Below the pieces are notes generated by a model. The model saw nothing but the letters and a program-made list of their open reading frames with translations. It did no database searches and had not been told where the DNA came from. This document shows, one piece after another, positions 12,610-15,115 of a stretch of 15,115 bases of DNA. The stretch's first letter is position 1. Each line of letters begins with the position of its first letter. Source of the stretch: Caldilineaceae bacterium (GTDB taxonomy: Bacteria; Chloroflexota; Anaerolineae; Caldilineales; Caldilineaceae); the NCBI GenBank assembly GCA_014879855.1, contig JACSRH010000070.1, positions 1-15,115 on the forward strand. The letters run 5' to 3'. The position numbers and the translations under genes are program-made.

Positions 12610-14100
12610 ATGCAAGCCACTGAGAATGTGCTGGAGATCAGAGATCTCGTCAAAGACTTTCCGGGCGTGCGCGCGGTCAACGATGTCAGTTTCGACATCA
12701 AGCGCAGCACCGTTCACTGCCTGGTAGGTGAAAACGGCGCAGGAAAGTCCACCCTGATCAAGATGCTGACCGGCGCCTATGCGCGCACCAGCGGCAAGAT
12801 TCTTCTGAACGGCGCGGAGTACAGCCCGCGCAGCACGCGGGATGCACGGCAGCGCGGCATCAGCACCCTGTTCCAAGAGTTGAACGTGGTCGACCAACTC
12901 ACGGTCGAGGAGAATCTGACGCTGGGGCTGGAAGATACGTCGTTTGGCTTCCTGCGCAAGACGGACAAGATCGCCAGGATGGTCAGCGTGATGAACAGCA
13001 TCGAGCCGTCGATCCGCCCGCGACAGCAAGTCTCGACGTTGAGCGTAGCGCAGAAGCAGATCGTGGAGATCGCCAAAGCGGTCGCCACGGAGTCCAACAT
13101 CATCATCATGGACGAGCCGACGGCCGCCATTTCTGAAGGTGAAATCGCGCGCCTGTTTACCATCATCCGGCGGCTGCGCGAGAACAACGTCACGGTCATC
13201 TACATTTCGCATCGGCTCGACGAGATTTTCGAGCTGGGCGACTACGTGACGGTGATGCGCGACGGCAAGCACATCGCCACGAAACCGGTGGCGCAGGTGC
13301 AGGATCGGGCGGAACTGATCAAAATGATGATCGGCAAAACGGTCTTTGAACAGTATACGCCGCGCGCCGAAGAGTCACAGCAGCCGACTTTGCAGGTCAA
13401 ACACCTGTCCAACCATAAGCTGAAGGACCTGTCATTCGACGCCCATCACGGTGAAATCGTGGGGTTCTATGGCCTGGTCGGCGCGGGGAAAACCGAGCTG
13501 GCGCGGGCGATCTACGGCGTCGATGCGTACGAAGGCGAGATCGTCTTCAACGGCCAGAAGCTGCAACCTGCGCCGGACAAAGCAATTGCCGCAGGCATTG
13601 TCCTGGTGCCTGAAGAAAGAAGGTCCCAGGGCCTGTTCACCATTTTGACTGTGCGCGCCAACATCCCCGTCATGAACATGAAGAAAATCGCACCGGGTGG
13701 CTTTATCGACGCGGCCCGGGAGCGGGAGGTCGCCGAACAATATGTCGGCAAGCTGCGGATCGCCACCAGCAGCATTGAGAAGGAGGCGGCTCAACTCTCC
13801 GGCGGCAACCAGCAGAAGGTGGTGCTTGCCAAATGCCTCTTTGCCGACGCCGATCTCCTGATGCTCGACGAGCCGACTCGCGGCGTCGACGTCGGCGCCA
13901 AGAGCGAGATTTACGCCATCATCCGCCAGCTCTCCGCCGAGGGCAAGTCGATTCTAATCTTCTCCTCGGAACTGCCGGAGATCGTCAACCTCTGCGACAC
14001 CATCTGTCTGCTCTACGACGGGAGTATGAAGGCCGTGATGCGCAATGGCCCGGCGATCGATAGCGAGCAAATCCTCCATATCGTCACAGGGGGAGAATGA
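12610..14100 (+). CDS. Sugar ABC transporter ATP-binding protein, two fused nucleotide-binding domains (RbsA/MglA-like)
   Basis: This 496-residue protein has its start at ATG 12610 behind CAGGAG (7-nt spacing); a longer frame overlaps the end of the binding-protein gene. Domain 1 has Walker A GENGAGKST (40-48), signature LSVAQKQ (144-150), Walker B IIIMDEPT (164-171) and switch His201 (YISHRLDE). Domain 2 (from about 260) has the degenerate Walker A GLVGAGKTE (288-296), signature LSGGNQQK (396-403) and Walker B LLMLDEPTRGVDVGAKSEIY. Two domains in one chain of about 500 residues is the norm for carbohydrate uptake family 2 importers. The usual switch His of domain 2 is replaced by SSELPE, also normal in this family. 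It overlaps the permease gene by 4 nt, so the two are translationally coupled. Confidence 0.95.
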   Translation: MQATENVLEIRDLVKDFPGVRAVNDVSFDIKRSTVHCLVGENGAGKSTLIKMLTGAYARTSGKILLNGAEYSPRSTRDARQRGISTLFQELNVVDQLTVEENLTLGLEDTSFGFLRKTDKIARMVSVMNSIEPSIRPRQQVSTLSVAQKQIVEIAKAVATESNIIIMDEPTAAISEGEIARLFTIIRRLRENNVTVIYISHRLDEIFELGDYVTVMRDGKHIATKPVAQVQDRAELIKMMIGKTVFEQYTPRAEESQQPTLQVKHLSNHKLKDLSFDAHHGEIVGFYGLVGAGKTELARAIYGVDAYEGEIVFNGQKLQPAPDKAIAAGIVLVPEERRSQGLFTILTVRANIPVMNMKKIAPGGFIDAAREREVAEQYVGKLRIATSSIEKEAAQLSGGNQQKVVLAKCLFADADLLMLDEPTRGVDVGAKSEIYAIIRQLSAEGKSILIFSSELPEIVNLCDTICLLYDGSMKAVMRNGPAIDSEQILHIVTGGE

Positions 14101-15115
14101 ACGTGGACACAAAACTGATGCAACAGAACCCGACCGGCAGCCGGATGAGCAATGAGACGTTCATCACGCTGTTCATGATCGGCATGCTCCTGCTCGTATT
14201 CGGTATTGCCGCATTCACCGTACCGAACTTCTATCTGCCGCAGAACATGATCAACCTGCTCTCGAACAACTGGTTTATTGTCATCGTCGGGATCGGGGTC
14301 ACCTTTCTGCTGGTCACAGGCAATTTCGACATGTCGGTCGGCGGCGTCATCGCATTGGCCGGCGTGCTCTCCGTCTATTTCTGCCAGGGCGTCAACGTCT
14401 CGGACAATCCCCTGGCGAACGGGCTGGGCCTGCCTTACGGCGTGGCAGTTGTCCTGGCGCTGCTCTGCGCGATGGGGGTGGGCGGCCTCAACGCGTTCTT
14501 CGTGGCCCGCCTGAAGGTGCCGTCGATCATCGTCACGCTGGGCACGGCGATGCTGGCGCGCGGCATCGCCCAGGTGATCACCCAGGGCGCCCAACGGAAC
14601 ACCAGCCTGCCCGACGTCTTCGGCGTCATCGGCACGATGGCCATCCCGGCGACGACGATCAAGCTCTCGGTGCTGATCATGCTCATCCTGGTACTCGTCG
14701 CCTTCATCTTTGAGAAGAAGACGGTGCCAGGCCGGCGCACCTATCTCATCGGCGCCAATGCCGAGGCGGCGCGGCTCTCCGGCGTCGAAGTCACTCGCCA
14801 CCTCAGCGCCCTGTTTGTTCTCAGCGCGCTCCTTGCCGGCGTCACGGGGATTCTGTTGGCTTCCGAGTTTAAAGCCGGCGTCTCGAACCGCGCCATGGGG
14901 TACGAGTTCGACGCGCTGGTGGTGGCGCTGCTGGGCGGGGTCAGCATCAACGGAGGGCGAGGCTCCGTGCTGGGTATGTTTGTCGGCGCCATCATCCTGT
15001 CGGTCGTGACATCGGCCTCCACCGGACTGCTGCTGTCACCGGACTGGCAGTTCATCCTCAAGGGTTCGGTGACTTTTGTTGCGATTCTCGCCCAGCGCTT
15101 CGCCCTTGAGCGCAG
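14097..15115 (+). CDS. Sugar ABC transporter permease (RbsC-like), 3' end outside window
   Basis: ATG 14097 overlaps the ATPase stop in an ATGA junction; 339 codons are open up to the window edge, where the frame is still open. The protein is hydrophobic with about eight to ten membrane segments, for example 22-42 (FITLFMIGMLLLVFGIAAF), 57-74, 115-136, 189-205, 236-256 and 288-308. Family marks are TGNFDMSVGG (74-83, compare TGGIDLSVG of RbsC), the cytoplasmic coupling loop IGANAEAARLSGV (218-230) and ALLGGVSINGGRGSVLG (277-293). It forms the membrane channel of the importer as a dimer with the double ATPase. Relatives are 310-350 residues long, so only a few residues are probably missing. 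The substrate is unknown. Confidence 0.94.
   Translation, partial: MNVDTKLMQQNPTGSRMSNETFITLFMIGMLLLVFGIAAFTVPNFYLPQNMINLLSNNWFIVIVGIGVTFLLVTGNFDMSVGGVIALAGVLSVYFCQGVNVSDNPLANGLGLPYGVAVVLALLCAMGVGGLNAFFVARLKVPSIIVTLGTAMLARGIAQVITQGAQRNTSLPDVFGVIGTMAIPATTIKLSVLIMLILVLVAFIFEKKTVPGRRTYLIGANAEAARLSGVEVTRHLSALFVLSALLAGVTGILLASEFKAGVSNRAMGYEFDALVVALLGGVSINGGRGSVLGMFVGAIILSVVTSASTGLLLSPDWQFILKGSVTFVAILAQRFALER

Overview
The window is GC-rich, gene-dense bacterial chromosome. Chloroflexota (Anaerolineae/Caldilineae-like) is my best guess, from the style of the sequence only: a lipoprotein with a long Ala/Pro linker after the lipobox, a one-chain E1 alpha-beta dehydrogenase, and many short palindromic repeats between genes. 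No rRNA or other taxonomic marker is present, so the assignment is weak. UGA is an ordinary stop here (1279-1281, 9477-9479, 14098-14100).

Left edge: the 3' part of an aldo/keto reductase gene on the + strand, then a large inverted repeat. Minus-strand block (649-5685), in transcription order: an AlkZ-type DNA glycosylase homologue; a DinB-family protein with its own consensus promoter carrying a GAAC-N4-GTTC palindrome; a MmcQ/YjbR protein; a two-domain VOC (glyoxalase) gene broken by an internal deletion and frameshift; a YcaQ-type glycosylase homologue; a small VOC protein; and a DUF411 lipoprotein. The DUF411 gene is intact except for one in-frame UGA, placed exactly where the first cysteine of the family's CGCC motif belongs, so it is either a selenoprotein candidate or a one-base pseudogene. 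The block looks like DNA-damage and electrophile defence plus general housekeeping.

Plus-strand block (5794-15115): a near-consensus promoter leads into a fused 2-oxoacid dehydrogenase E1 alpha-beta, an E2 acyltransferase with one lipoyl and two peripheral-subunit-binding domains, a UlaD-like 3-keto-L-gulonate-6-phosphate decarboxylase, an SDR oxidoreductase, and a ribose-type ABC importer (lipoprotein binding protein, double ATPase, permease cut by the window edge). All genes point the same way and look like one catabolic locus for an imported sugar or sugar acid. No kinase, E3 or transcription regulator is in view. The substrate is therefore unknown.

Two copies of an 81-bp palindromic element bracket the decarboxylase-SDR pair. 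Each has 11-bp terminal inverted repeats and its own flanking 8-bp duplication, so they look like independently inserted MITEs. They differ by a paired G/C exchange that keeps the central hairpin perfect. Further palindromes lie in the leaders of the SDR and binding-protein genes. The most notable observations are the UGA-for-Cys DUF411 gene, the MITE pair with covariation, and the SOS-box-like operator in the DinB promoter.
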